Under the pieces are notes generated by a model. It was not told the DNA's origin. It ran no database searches and saw only the letters and a list, made by a program, of their open reading frames with translations. A DNA stretch of 64,000 nucleotides from Exobasidium rhododendri (taxonomy: Eukaryota > Basidiomycota > Exobasidiomycetes > Exobasidiales > Exobasidiaceae), in contig CP110632.1 of assembly GCA_026210745.1 (NCBI GenBank), positions 2,541,001 to 2,605,000 on the forward strand. The letters are read 5' to 3'. Shown in pieces: positions 1 to 10,342 of this stretch. Position numbers and translations under genes: made by a program. How positions within the stretch are numbered: the first letter of the stretch is position 1; the number at the start of each line of letters is the position of its first letter.

Positions 1-59
1 TTCGTCGTATGCTACGAGTTGAAAGCAGGAAGTCGAATCTCACACACTCTTCTTCACAG

Positions 60-2522
60 CTAAACCCTGAAGTGACACCGTTTCAACGCTCCTTTGTCTC
101 TGACATCCGTCGCATAGATGAGATGGATCGAAGGATTCGCTTTTTATACTCGCAGATGGAGGTTGAGTCCGTGCCAGTTCGACCATTAGAATCTGCTTTG
201 CCATTCGTGAATTCGATATTATCCGGAGATGGTAGACGTGGTCCTCAGCTGGTGGAAGACTTGAGTGTTCGTCTTCGTGAGCATGAAGATAGGCTCAGCC
301 AAATGAATGGAAGCTACGAACAATTGCAAAAGAGGCTGCTGGAGCTAGAAGAAGCAAGGCATGTTCTCCGGGAGACGGCTGTCTTCTTTGACCAAGCAGA
401 AGGAAGGCTCGAAAACAATCGAACGTCGACTGACGATGACGCTAATGCGCCACTCTTGGACGATGTAGAGGCAGGTGGATACTCTAGTCGCGAGGATGGA
501 CAGGGCGGATTTGGTTCAAACTTCGACTTGGAATTCGTCGCTGGTACGATTGATCGAACTCGCATGGCTACGTTCGAGAGGATTCTTTGGAGGGTCTTGC
601 GTGGAAATCTTTACATGAACTACGCCGAGATTGCTGAGCCGTTCCATGATCCTAGCAAGGAAGAGCCAGTACGAAAGAATGTTTTCATCATTTTTGCTCA
701 TGGAGCAGAACTTCTCAGCAAGATTCGCAAAATCAGTGAAAGCATGGGCGGAACTCTTTATCCCATTGACAGCAATGCCGACAAGCGAGAAGAAAGCCTA
801 CGTGAAGTGACGAACCGAATTGAAGATCTGAACAACGTTCTTTACTCGACCAGTGCGACCCGAAGGACCGAATTGGTCAAGATCGCAGAGACTCTCAGCG
901 CTTGGGCAGACGTTGTCAGAAAGGAGAAGATGGTCTACGCCACTTTAAACTTATTCAAGTTTGAAGCTTCCCGCAAGACATTGATTGCCGAAGGTTGGTG
1001 TCCGACGACCGGCATCGATTCGATTCAGATGGCTCTGCAACGTGCTTCTAAGAATGTTGGTACACAAGTTCGACCAGTGCTGGAAGAGCTAAAGTTCACT
1101 GAGCAACCGCCGACCTATCATTTGACGAACAAATTTACGATGGGCTTCCAGTCAATTATTGACGCCTACGGGTATGCTTCGTACCAAGAAGCCAATCCAG
1201 GTCTCTTTACAGTCATCACCTTTCCGTTCTTGTTTGCCGTCATGTTCGGTGACATTGGGCATGGCATGATCATGTTCCTCGCCGCTCTTGCCATGTGCCT
1301 GTATGAGAGGAAGCTGGCGAAAGCGAATCTCGGAGAGATCTTCGACATGTTCTTCTATGGTCGGTACATCATCCTTCTCATGGGAATGTTTTCCATGTTC
1401 ACCGGTTTGATGTACAACGACATCTTTTCAAAGTCGATGCACTTGTTCCAGTCTGGATGGAAATGGCCAGACGGTGCGACAGGTCCCGAGTTGACTGCAA
1501 TCAAGCTAGATGGCGTCTATCCCATCGGTCTAGACCCGATGTGGCATGGAGCCAGCAACGCCCTCGTCTTTACCAATTCCCTCAAGATGAAAATGTCGAT
1601 CATTTTGGGAGTCTCGCACATGTCTTTTGCTCTGTGTCTCAATATTCCCAACGCTATCCACTACAAGAAGCCGGTCAACATCTATGGTGAATTCATCCCA
1701 AAGATGCTGCTTTTGCAATCCTTGTTTGGGTACCTAGTCTTTACCATCATATACAAGTGGAGCATTGACTGGTACGAGCAAGACGCAAACGGAGTTGTCT
1801 TCCGTAACAACCCACCTGGTCTTCTCAACATGCTCATTTACATGTTCCTGTCACCTGGTAGCGTTGAAAAAGAAAAAGAACTGTACCCTTTCCAAGGATA
1901 CGTTCAAACGCTCTTGCTATTGGTGGCCTTTATCTGTGTGCCTTGGATGTTGGCAGTAAAGCCTTACGTCGAATGGAAGGAACACAAGGCGCGTGGTGGA
2001 CAGGGCTATCAAAGCGTGACCAATGAAGGCGCTGCTCGTCAGAGTGTGGATGACGATGAGGATGGAGAAGGTCACGTTGTTGGTAACGGGCAAGCGAATG
2101 GACATGGCGGAGGAGGAGGAGGCGGCGGCGGCGGGGAAGGAGAGCACGAAGAGTTCGAAATTGGGGAAGTCATCATTCACAGCGTCATTGAGACGATTGA
2201 GTTTGTCCTGGGAACAGTCAGTCAAACGGCTTCCTATCTGCGACTGTGGGCTCTCAGTCTGGCCCACGCTCAATTGAGTGAAGTCGCTTGGAGCATGACG
2301 ATCAATAACGTCTTCAAGATGAATGGAGTTGTGGGAGTCTTGGCCACTGTAGCTGCTTTTGCTGTGTGGTTCACTCTCAGCATTGCAGTCTTGGTCGTCA
2401 TGGAAGGTCTGAGTGCCTTTTTGCACGCTCTTCGTCTTCACTGGGTCGAAGCCAGTTCAAAGCATTACATCGCGCTGGGGCATGCCTTCCAGCCACTCAC
2501 ATTCAAGGAAGAGGAAATGTAG
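60..2522 (+). CDS. VPH1: V-type H+-ATPase subunit a (Vph1/Stv1 family), 5' partial
   Basis: Membrane subunit a of the V-ATPase Vo sector, which carries protons into vacuole or Golgi lumen. The frame is recognisable from LNPEVTPFQRSFVSDIRR, the family's cytosolic N-domain, to the C-terminal membrane domain. TASYLRLWALSLAHAQ (about 2226-2273) holds the essential buried arginine. I start the exon at 60, after a pyrimidine-rich tract ending ACAG at 56-59; an upstream in-frame ATG at 9 would lie inside the intron. The missing first exon(s), expected to encode roughly the first 50 residues, lie outside the window. An unbroken run of glycines (about 2108-2140) flanked by acidic residues sits in the cytosolic segment before the last membrane helices. 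Stop TAG at 2520-2522. Family call is certain; vacuolar versus Golgi isoform cannot be decided. Confidence 0.95.
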   Translation, partial: LNPEVTPFQRSFVSDIRRIDEMDRRIRFLYSQMEVESVPVRPLESALPFVNSILSGDGRRGPQLVEDLSVRLREHEDRLSQMNGSYEQLQKRLLELEEARHVLRETAVFFDQAEGRLENNRTSTDDDANAPLLDDVEAGGYSSREDGQGGFGSNFDLEFVAGTIDRTRMATFERILWRVLRGNLYMNYAEIAEPFHDPSKEEPVRKNVFIIFAHGAELLSKIRKISESMGGTLYPIDSNADKREESLREVTNRIEDLNNVLYSTSATRRTELVKIAETLSAWADVVRKEKMVYATLNLFKFEASRKTLIAEGWCPTTGIDSIQMALQRASKNVGTQVRPVLEELKFTEQPPTYHLTNKFTMGFQSIIDAYGYASYQEANPGLFTVITFPFLFAVMFGDIGHGMIMFLAALAMCLYERKLAKANLGEIFDMFFYGRYIILLMGMFSMFTGLMYNDIFSKSMHLFQSGWKWPDGATGPELTAIKLDGVYPIGLDPMWHGASNALVFTNSLKMKMSIILGVSHMSFALCLNIPNAIHYKKPVNIYGEFIPKMLLLQSLFGYLVFTIIYKWSIDWYEQDANGVVFRNNPPGLLNMLIYMFLSPGSVEKEKELYPFQGYVQTLLLLVAFICVPWMLAVKPYVEWKEHKARGGQGYQSVTNEGAARQSVDDDEDGEGHVVGNGQANGHGGGGGGGGGGEGEHEEFEIGEVIIHSVIETIEFVLGTVSQTASYLRLWALSLAHAQLSEVAWSMTINNVFKMNGVVGVLATVAAFAVWFTLSIAVLVVMEGLSAFLHALRLHWVEASSKHYIALGHAFQPLTFKEEEM

Positions 2523-3127
2523 AATACCTATCTCCCTTTTCCCTCCCCTTTCTCCCCCTTTCTCTCTTTCACGGAATACATCTACTGAAGTAGCTTTCCC
2601 TGACAGTCAGGACAAAGTGCCTGAAAAGAATTGTGAGCCTAGAGTGAATGTACTCGCAGACATTCCCTTCTAGTCTAAAGCCAAATGTAAAGGCTTTTGA
2701 AGAAAGGGAGAGGCCTGGTCTAGGGTAGGGGGTTTTGATTAGAAATAGGCGTCAATCGTGGCGATACGGAAATTACCAAAGTGGTCCTACCCGATCTGGA
2801 AATAAAAAGAATTAATCGGATATTCAAATCGGACCCCCGCTACGGAACTTTGCGTGACTACATCAATTTAGTCACCATAAATTGATTCATTCATCCATCC
2901 AATCGTTACCCCACCCCGCCAAGTATACATATATAATCGATCTACACGCACACTCACACATACGCACACTCACACAAGCTCAAGACCTTTCTCTTCTTCG
3001 CCCTCATCTCTGCGAGATCCTCCTCATTGTCTATACCAAGAGGGATTTGCCTTCAGCTTTGTGGCGCCTTCAAGAACGCAACTGAAAGGGTCAACTCAAC
3101 AGCGTCTATTGCAACATTGCACACGCC
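2523..3127. other. Intergenic: VPH1 3' UTR and promoter of the poly-Q gene
   Basis: No convincing gene. It opens with a C/T-rich 3' UTR tract; AATAAA at about 2803 could serve polyadenylation. The stretch before 3128 has CA-rich and CT-rich tracts typical of fungal promoters and leaders. Confidence 0.5.
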
Positions 3128-3658
3128 ATGTCATCCCCGTCCGATAATGGCACCTTCTCCTCCTCCGGAAGATCCTCTCTCGATGACGGTTCTGGAACGA
3201 ATAATAGCTCTTTACGAAGATCGTCGACACCTGCCCAATCATTTTTACCCCCTCGCTTCTGGGCTCACAATCAACAGCAACAGCAGCATAATTTGAACGA
3301 TCCCAATGCGGCTTTCTCATCCTTTCCACGTCGGACATCATTTGGAACCTCGTTTAGTAATGGTGGTAGATTAAGTGCTTTAAGCGCATTTGGCTATCCG
3401 AATGTCGTTCAACAGCAGCAGCAGCAGCAACAGCAACAACAGCAGCCAAGAGATGTCTCTCCTAACAGCAGCAAAGATCTCAAAGCAATGATGCTGAGGC
3501 AGCATGAAAGCGCCGTCTCCATTTCGGAAAGTACTACACCTGTGCCAAGTGCGCCGTCTTCGCCTGTCTCGAAGCCACGAAAGAAAAGCTTTTGCTATCT
3601 ACCAGGGCCAGACGGTGTTTGCGTTGAGAGTAGAGGTCGAAAACGCTCAGAAGCTTGA
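3128..3658 (+). CDS. Small Ser/Gln-rich low-complexity protein, unknown function
   Basis: A single-exon frame of 176 codons starting MSSPSDNGTFSSSGRSS. I do not recognise a family. It is rich in Ser, Asn and Gln, has a pure poly-Gln tract (about 3410-3444, CAG/CAA mixture), several SP and TP sites that could be proline-directed kinase targets, and a basic C-terminus (KPRKKSF, then RGRKRSEA) that may act as a nuclear localisation signal. No signal peptide or membrane segment is visible. A continuous frame, an ordinary leader upstream and a C-terminal block that is not low complexity (SFCYLPGPDGVCVESRGR) favour a real gene. It could be a disordered regulatory or RNA-binding protein, but that is inference. 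Confidence 0.6.
   Translation: MSSPSDNGTFSSSGRSSLDDGSGTNNSSLRRSSTPAQSFLPPRFWAHNQQQQQHNLNDPNAAFSSFPRRTSFGTSFSNGGRLSALSAFGYPNVVQQQQQQQQQQQQPRDVSPNSSKDLKAMMLRQHESAVSISESTTPVPSAPSSPVSKPRKKSFCYLPGPDGVCVESRGRKRSEA
3410..3444 (+). repeat. CAG/CAA repeat encoding poly-Gln
   Basis: Interrupted CAG/CAA triplet run inside the small low-complexity gene. The CAA interruptions would reduce replication slippage. Confidence 0.85.
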
Positions 3659-4145
3659 ACAGTAACTTCCGCAAGCCTCGCACCTTCTCCCCTATGCTAC
3701 GAATCATTCAGGGCGGCCATATCGGCTTGAACACACTCTACAGCCTCTCTTCGTCCGCTCCTGTCCTCTCTCCCCTCCTCCTCTGTTCCTTCTTGCCCGG
3801 CTCTTCACCATTCCATCCACCTCGTAATCAGACATCTCCAGCCTATATCTACATGTATCACCCTTGTACGAACACTTCTTTCCATTTACATCGTCATTTT
3901 ATTGCATTGTAAGCTTACGTAGGAATGATGGCTAGCCCGTATGAGCAGGGGCGCTCCAGAAAAGACCAGGAAAGAGTCCGATAGGAAGGCAGCGGCAGAG
4001 TGTACATGGGAGGAAGGTAAAGGAAGACGAATAAATTAGGGAATATAGGACAGAGAGCGTGAGGTTGAAGGAAAGTGGATAGGGGAGGGGAGTCCTGCTG
4101 AGAGGTCGACGTACTCTGCTCTCCAGCTTTAGATGGCGGTTGTGA
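3659..4145. other. Convergent 3' intergenic region
   Basis: Lies between the poly-Q gene (+) and the PI synthase gene (-). A C/T-rich stretch follows the first gene and a purine-rich stretch precedes the second, as expected for facing 3' UTRs. No gene or RNA recognised. Confidence 0.5.
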
Positions 4146-5379
4146 CTACGAATATTGCTTTTCTCTAGCCTTTGCTCTTTCGGCTAAGTCGATACCGACC
4201 AAGATCTTTGCCGCTTTCCAGAATTGAACTGCATTGAAGAATTGCTTCATGAGACATATTGGCCCAGTGATTGCACCCAAAACCTGAGGCCAAGTCAAAG
4301 CTCGGATCGTGTCAAAGGTCCAGGCTGACCACGAAGACGTATCGTTGACGGCTACTTTAGTTAGGTAGGCAGCCAGACCTGAGGGGACGAAGCTGAGGAA
4401 CCATTCTGGCTTGAGACCCAGTGGGGTGGGGTAGAAGTCCATCAAGTAGAGGCAGACGAAGAAGAGCTCGTTACCTGCACAGTAAAAGAAGAGGGTACGC
4501 TATAGGGAAGACTCCTATCATCAGCTGTCCCATGCACTGTCATCTTTGACCTCCCACCAAGCATTCTTACGCACGCTGTCGTTGTAATAGTACCACAGGA
4601 TCCAAGAGACGTCGGAGGTAACAGACTTGTGTGAAGACGACCCGGTGATGAGAGAGCTGTACATGTGAATGTAATGACTACTGAAGTCGAGTGTGATGAG
4701 GGCCTGAAAAATGATGGCACATCTTGGGTAGGCGGTGGTGAGGAAACAGAGGAGGCAGGCCGTTGTGCACCTTGAAGGAAGAAGTAGAGAAGACGAAATT
4801 TAAGCCTCAAGGAGGAATCTCCGCGATTTCTCTCTCTTCCACCAGATGCTCACCGGTCGGTCACCATATCTAAGACAGCTCCGAATTTGGTGCTTTGACC
4901 CAGCATTCGAGCTGCTTGCCCATCTGCAGCGTCCAAAAGACATGATATACCATACAACAAGGTGCATGTCTTTGGGTTCGACTTCATATAGTACAGTGAT
5001 AGTCCTGCCAAGATGACTCTCGCATACCCTGACAAGAGGAGAATTGCGTTTGGGCGTCAGTCATCGCTGACGCCATCGTCAAAGGATATCGCCGATCTTC
5101 ATCGCATTGATGGAAGATTGTTTGCTCACCGATAAGATTCGGTACAAATAAAAAGACATTTTCGGTTGCCTCGTTAGCGTACCTTGTTGCCTCTTGACTA
5201 TCCAGAAGGTCTGACTCTTCTCCATTGACATGTACGACTCGACGGTTGACTGAATTCGTACTCGAAGATCGTGTGGACACCCCTCTAGACACCTTATCCC
5301 CCTTTGCAGTTTCGGCTGGGTGAGCCGACGTGGGGACATTGGCAGCAGCTGACTGCGAGGCCCGTGTCGCGCGAGCCAT
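4146..5379 (-). CDS. PIS1: CDP-diacylglycerol--inositol 3-phosphatidyltransferase (PI synthase)
   Basis: Makes phosphatidylinositol from CDP-diacylglycerol and myo-inositol in the ER membrane. Four exons: 5379-5130, 5028-4854, 4770-4575, 4499-4146, giving 324 aa. The CDP-alcohol phosphatidyltransferase signature D-G-x2-A-R-x8-G-x3-D-x3-D is complete (about residues 117-142, DAADGQAARML to DMVTDR). Other hallmarks are NVFLFVPNLIGYARVILAG, TLDFSSHYIHMYSSL and FYCAGNELFF. Several hydrophobic segments follow, consistent with a multi-pass enzyme. Intron 3 needs the donor GTGCGT (4574) to keep the frame (YYYNDS/RTLFFYCAG); a better GTAAG lies 4 nt downstream but breaks it. An unusually long polar N-terminus of about 75 residues precedes the core. 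Divergent with ORC3. Confidence 0.93.
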
Positions 5380-5725
5380 GATATCAAAGACGAGAAGTGG
5401 GAAGAGGGAGAGGGGAAAGAAGGGTGCGGAGAGGGAGATGCTGGTAGTCCAATCGAAGCAATGTCAGGTATCAAGTGTGACCGGAAAGAGGAAGAGGAAG
5501 AATGCGAGATTATCATCGGCCTTTCCGACGCGACAACGCTCAGTTTGGGCCAAGCCTGAAGAGAAGGAACCTACCTCTAAGTGGAGCGTCCTGTAGGAAG
5601 GGCAAGTCTTGCCGCGGCAGACAAAGTACGAGGGAGGCAGGGACGTGCATGATTTTGTATGAGGATCCTTCCTTCTCGTCCTCCTCAAGCAGTTTCAATC
5701 GGCCAGAGCCATCGGGCCGACAAGC
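5380..5725. promoter_or_regulatory. Bidirectional promoter region PIS1 / ORC3
   Basis: A 346-bp gap between two divergent start codons, so both promoters must fit here. It is purine-rich on the + strand. No TATA box stands out. Confidence 0.55.
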
Positions 5726-8154
5726 ATGGATCTGGATCACGAAGGGGAAGAGTCTGATGGCCTAGTACATGTGAGTAGGCCGCGGCGACAACTCTGGCTT
5801 TGACACGATGATGTTGACGTTTCGAATCCTAGTCGAGCTTCGTCATAGCATGCACTACACCTTCCTCGCGGATCAGGACAGCTGACGATGCTCTCCGGGA
5901 CGCATTTCCCATACTATCAAAGTACGAGAGGACGGCAGGACCTTCCAAGCTTCGAAAGTCAGGCTACAAAAGAGCAAGCAAAGGAGTCAGACAGGCGTTT
6001 GAGGTTAGTGTAGTCGTGTAGCTAAACGGTTCGACCTGCTTTAGCTGAACGGCGAAGCATTAACAGAGCACAATCTCCAGCATCTACGATTCGATGATGA
6101 ATGAGATCGAAGGTTTCTGCAATCAGCAGCAATATGATGAGCTGCCTTTCTTCATTCCAGGCTCTTCGAAAGACACATCATCACCCAGGCGACTCTCGTC
6201 GGCGGCGTTCGTTGGTCCGCAGCTGTCTCGGTGTTTCGACGATCGACTGGACAAATTGTTCGGAAAGCAAAAGGACAAACATCTGGTCACTCTACGCCCA
6301 CGAGAGTGCCCTTCACTAGCGTCAATGACAAGGCTGACTGTTGCTCGCTTGACAGCTCAATCTACTTCCTTCGAAAGAGAGACTGGAAACCTCTCCCATC
6401 TCTCCACTTTATCATCGTCCAGCACAGTCGTCATCAATGTCCCTTCAATTGCACTACAAAGGTACGCTGCACTCAATGACTTCATCAAAGCTCTGCACGC
6501 TTCAATCCAAGACCCCAAGTTCCCTCGCTTGCTACTCTTGTTCGGATCAGAGGCCGGTTCTGCTACTCTAGACGAGAAGCTGGATTCAGAGAGCCTGAGG
6601 CTACTAGACATCAAGCGCTTCACCTTTCCTCCACCTACAGCGGCTTTTGATAAGATGATTCAAGAACTCTTTCTTGATGAAGATCACGGTGTCGACGTCT
6701 GGCTTGGTCCGTCGACTCTTGAAAGGCTGCGACAACAATACTTTGAGGGTGATTTTGACCTGGACAAAGTCGTGTCTACGATTGAGGTGGGTGATGAAGC
6801 GATGACAGTCCTTCGCATAGAAATCATCGCTGATATCGTTTTGATCTGCTTACTAGCTCGTCTATCATCATCACTTCACCACTCGGCCGCTCTCGTCTCT
6901 TACTGAGCTGTCCGCTACACTCGACTGCACCGACTGGGAAAGTGTCTTCTATGACCGACTTCGACTACAGATCCTTGAGTCGGATGCTGAAGACAACGTC
7001 AGTCTACCCAGACCTTCTTCTGCGGCGGGACCTTCGTCCAAAAGAGAATATCTACTCAAGCTTCTCACCGACGAGGATGCTCTTTTGACAGGTATGGCTG
7101 ACTTTGCTAGAGCAATCAAACACCGCCGAAGCGACATAAGAAGGGCGACACATCTATTGCACTCTTTGCGATCTACATTCCTAATTCAAAGCAACAACGA
7201 CGAGGACGAAGCAATCACAGGACCCAAACGTACCAGCTTAGGTGGTCTGGCCTTTTACATCCTCTCAGAAAAGAGCATCAGGCCTTTGATCGCTGGCGTA
7301 AATACGGCGTTGAGAAGAGCTTCGATAGCACAAGTTGACGCTTTTCTCTCAGAAATCAAAGATTGTCAATGGGCTGCAGAAGGAACTTTCCAGGCAGACC
7401 TTACATCGTACCAAGACCGACTTCATGTGGAAATCCAGAAGGAAAGAGAAGAGGCGACGTGTGACATTGATGCCTTGAGCAGATCAGAAAGAGTAGAGAT
7501 GGTGCAGAGAAAGCTCTTGCGAGAGGAGAGCAGTGATGCTATAAAGAGAAGCTTGATCGAAGTATTCACTTCCCTGTTACAGTGCGTATGGTCCAGATAT
7601 TTATTGTTTCGGTGCTAAGCGTTCATTCTGACGATGTTCTCCTTCACCTTCTCCCTCTTCTCTTCTCCTAAAATTATAGATTATGGACTAGTGGCAGTCC
7701 TCTTCTGAACAATGTCTGGTCCTATGACTACTCCAGCTACATCGATACCCTGCTAGAACCTTCTCCGCGGATCAGCATCCTCAGTGCTCTCCACGATCCA
7801 TCATCCAACGTAGACATCGACGGCTCTGAAGTGCCAGACATTTGCCAGCTGTACCAGATGTATCAATCGGCTGGAAAGATGATCAACTTGGCCGATTGGC
7901 ATCGTGCGTTTTCCCAATCAGTCGTCTCGAGCTGCACAAGCAAGACCAAAAAGAAGCGTAGTCAAGAAGATGATGGCGAAGAGGAGAGCGAGAAGTTTGG
8001 CATTGCCGACCGAGCAATGGTGAAGCGGGAGGTCATCCAGGCTAGATTTGCTCTTGCCATCTGTGAAATGGGGAAGATGGGATTCCTCAAAAAGACTCGT
8101 CGAAAGGCGGATCATGTTCTCAAAGTAGTCCATGATCTGTCACCATCTGTATAA
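5726..8154 (+). CDS. ORC3: Origin recognition complex subunit 3
   Basis: Subunit of the six-protein ORC that marks replication origins and loads MCM. Five exons: 5726-5770, 5833-6003, 6067-6786, 6857-7581, 7680-8154, giving 711 aa. Recognisable blocks are the N-terminal helical part (QAFESTISSIYDSMMNEI), the inactive ATPase-like core ending LVYHHHFTTRPLSSL (the conserved histidine-rich helix of Orc3), and the C-terminal winged helix: PDICQLYQMYQSAGKMINL, DWHRAF, then MGFLKKTRRKADHVLKVV, the family signature end. No Walker motifs are expected in Orc3 and none is seen. The start at 5726 gives MDLDHEGEESDG, acidic and ahead of a GTGAG donor. Convergent with SUR2 208 bp downstream. Confidence 0.92.
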
Positions 8155-8362
8155 TATTCTCAGAGCATCAAAAGACGGCAAAGTACATTGAAGCATGATG
8201 AAAATAGTTTCATTTGGTGTGTCAGTCACGAAAGGGAGGGTCGTCTACAAGTACAATAGAATAAGCTTGATAAAAAAAAGGGGATATCTAGGCAGCCAAC
8301 AGGAGGACTTGCTCTCATCAGGGAGGGCAGCAGCATCTCAAATAAAGGAGTGACGGCCATGT

Positions 8363-9773
8363 TTACGTTGTCGTGCCTGCTTTTGCTTTATAATTTTCTG
8401 CATTGAGTGTGACGGTAGGATCACCACCATCCGCTTGTAAGACTATCTCTTCCGGACTTTGATCTTCTTTTTCCGAATTGTTTCGCATTCTCAGATCGGC
8501 GTTGGTGTTGTCACTCTTCTCTTCATTCTCTGCAATGTCTCGCTTGATCTGCGCTGCTCCACTACTCAATTTGAATTTCTTGTTGACCTCTCTCATCTTC
8601 TGGAATTTTTCAGCGCTCATCCGAGTTCCAAAGACGACGTCAAAGTGAACAAAGAATGGCTGACTGTAGTTGAACTTGAGTCCCTGCATCTGATGGTGAA
8701 CGTCGTGATACTCGGAGGTGTTTGGGAAAAGCAAGTGAAGAGGATCGAGCCACATTGGGAAAGCGTAGCCTCCATGATCCGAGACTGTCTTAAATGTACT
8801 GGATGCAAAGAGCAAGATACCTTGTCGGACGGTCATGAGAGCACAAGCGTGCGAGAGAGCGCCACCGGCCGAATCTAGCAGTAGTCCTGAGTTGGCGAGA
8901 GGGTAAGGATGAGCACTTGCAAGTCACGTACACCATCCACTTCCCTTCCAGAACTCACCTTCGAGAGGATGATTGTACAACGCTCCAAAGGCGTATGGAA
9001 CGTAAAGGCGGTGATGGTGGGAGTGAAAGTGCTTGTACAGGAAGCGAGACTCATGAAAGGCCCTGTGCATGAAATACTGCCATGCGTCCATGACAAAACT
9101 GGAAAGGAGAGAGACGCAGAGACATGTGTGAGCAGGCTGACCATTTCGCATTGTACCTCTTAAAGCTGACTGCATGTCATTGTACTCACAATGCCCACAT
9201 GAACTGAACCAATGGGATGCCCCACCAGTAGATCCAATTGGCAATATTTGGGCCCATCAAGTGCATAAGTTTGACACCGTTAGACAATCCCGCCACATTG
9301 ATCGCCATCTTCGCCACTTTCACGCCAATCGCATCCACATTGACTTTGTGATCTTGAAATATCTCTAACCTTGAGACTTCTTCACCCTCCAAGACGAGTA
9401 GCCCTACCATTGTCTGAAAGATCTGCTGAACGAACACCATGAGAATGACTTTCTTTGCGCCAACTCGATTGCGTTTCTGAACTTCTTGTGGTTCATGAAG
9501 TCGAAACTTTTCAAAGAATGCGAATCGTGACGTATCGAGGAACAGATACCATAAGCTCGCAGCCCAGTAGATTGCAATGGGCAGTAGAAGCGAAAGATAC
9601 TTGTCGGACACGAATGGTAGCATTGAAATCGTCTGTCGAAAGTAGAAAGGATAGCTGAAGGACATTGGTAGCTGGCTGTACATTTCTTCCTCCATCGTCT
9701 TGCCGGTAGTCATTGACGCCACAGAAGCAGTCATGGTCGATAAGAAGGAGCCTCCCTTGGAAGCATTGTTCAT
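8363..9773 (-). CDS. SUR2: Sphinganine C4-hydroxylase (sterol desaturase/fatty acid hydroxylase family)
   Basis: Adds the C4 hydroxyl that makes phytosphingosine, the base of fungal ceramides; ER membrane diiron enzyme. Three exons: 9773-9190, 9098-8959, 8886-8363, giving 415 aa. The three histidine boxes are intact: HRAFH (about residue 207), HSHHH (about 222) and HDVHH (about 299). Flanking text FVMDAWQYFMHR, LYVPYAFGALYNHPLEG and KFNYSQPFF is characteristic of Sur2 rather than of C-5 sterol desaturase. Hydrophobic segments precede each box. The tail of about 90 residues after the catalytic core is polar and acidic. Splice frames agree with family conservation at both junctions (WAF/FVMDAW and LEG/LLLDSAGG). 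Neighbouring PIS1 and the BLTP2 gene also handle membrane lipids, probably by chance. Confidence 0.92.
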
Positions 9774-10342
9774 CCTAGTCTGTCAATGAGATCAACGAAA
9801 GGCTTGAGGAGAAGGAATAAGGGAGGGGCAGAGAGTGTGGGAGGAAGGGGGGGGGAGGAAACGTTTTGTTGGGCAAGAGACCTTGCGGAGATGAAACGCT
9901 CCACCCAATTTGACTTCCCAAGTTTTATTTTAACTCAAGTCAAAATGGGGGGTTACCAGAATAAAGTGTGCGAAGTAAGGGTTCGCCGTGTTTCGCAAGC
10001 GCAGGCTCTGTCAAATCAGTATTACGAAAGCCGCGTGCGGAGGCTGAAGAATGTCACAGCAATAACCGATCGCCTCTATCACGGATTGTAAACAAACATC
10101 AGTAAGAACATTTTCTCAGGTCAAAGATAAATCACTATTATTTTATCATGTCCAAGAGCAAGAGAGATGGACTTAGGGTTACTAGTCGTATCCTTGGCTA
10201 CCGATAACCCTGGCCTGAGCGTGATTGTGCGAGCGCGCCGTCGACAGTGGAGACTTTTTTCTTTTTTTTTCTTCCTTTATTTTCCTAATTGTCCACCCAG
10301 GAAGTACATCAGTCTTGACGCCTAGGATCGGTACGGTGCAAG
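9774..10342. promoter_or_regulatory. Bidirectional promoter region SUR2 / eIF3j
   Basis: A 569-bp gap between divergent genes. It has a G-run (about 9850-9857), a purine-rich leader next to SUR2 and a long pyrimidine tract (10255-10285) upstream of the eIF3j gene. No gene recognised. Confidence 0.5.

Noticed and set aside
9-59. ATG at position 9 as the start of the V-ATPase subunit
   Set aside because: Residues coded before 60 do not match the family, while homology starts exactly after a splice acceptor at 59.
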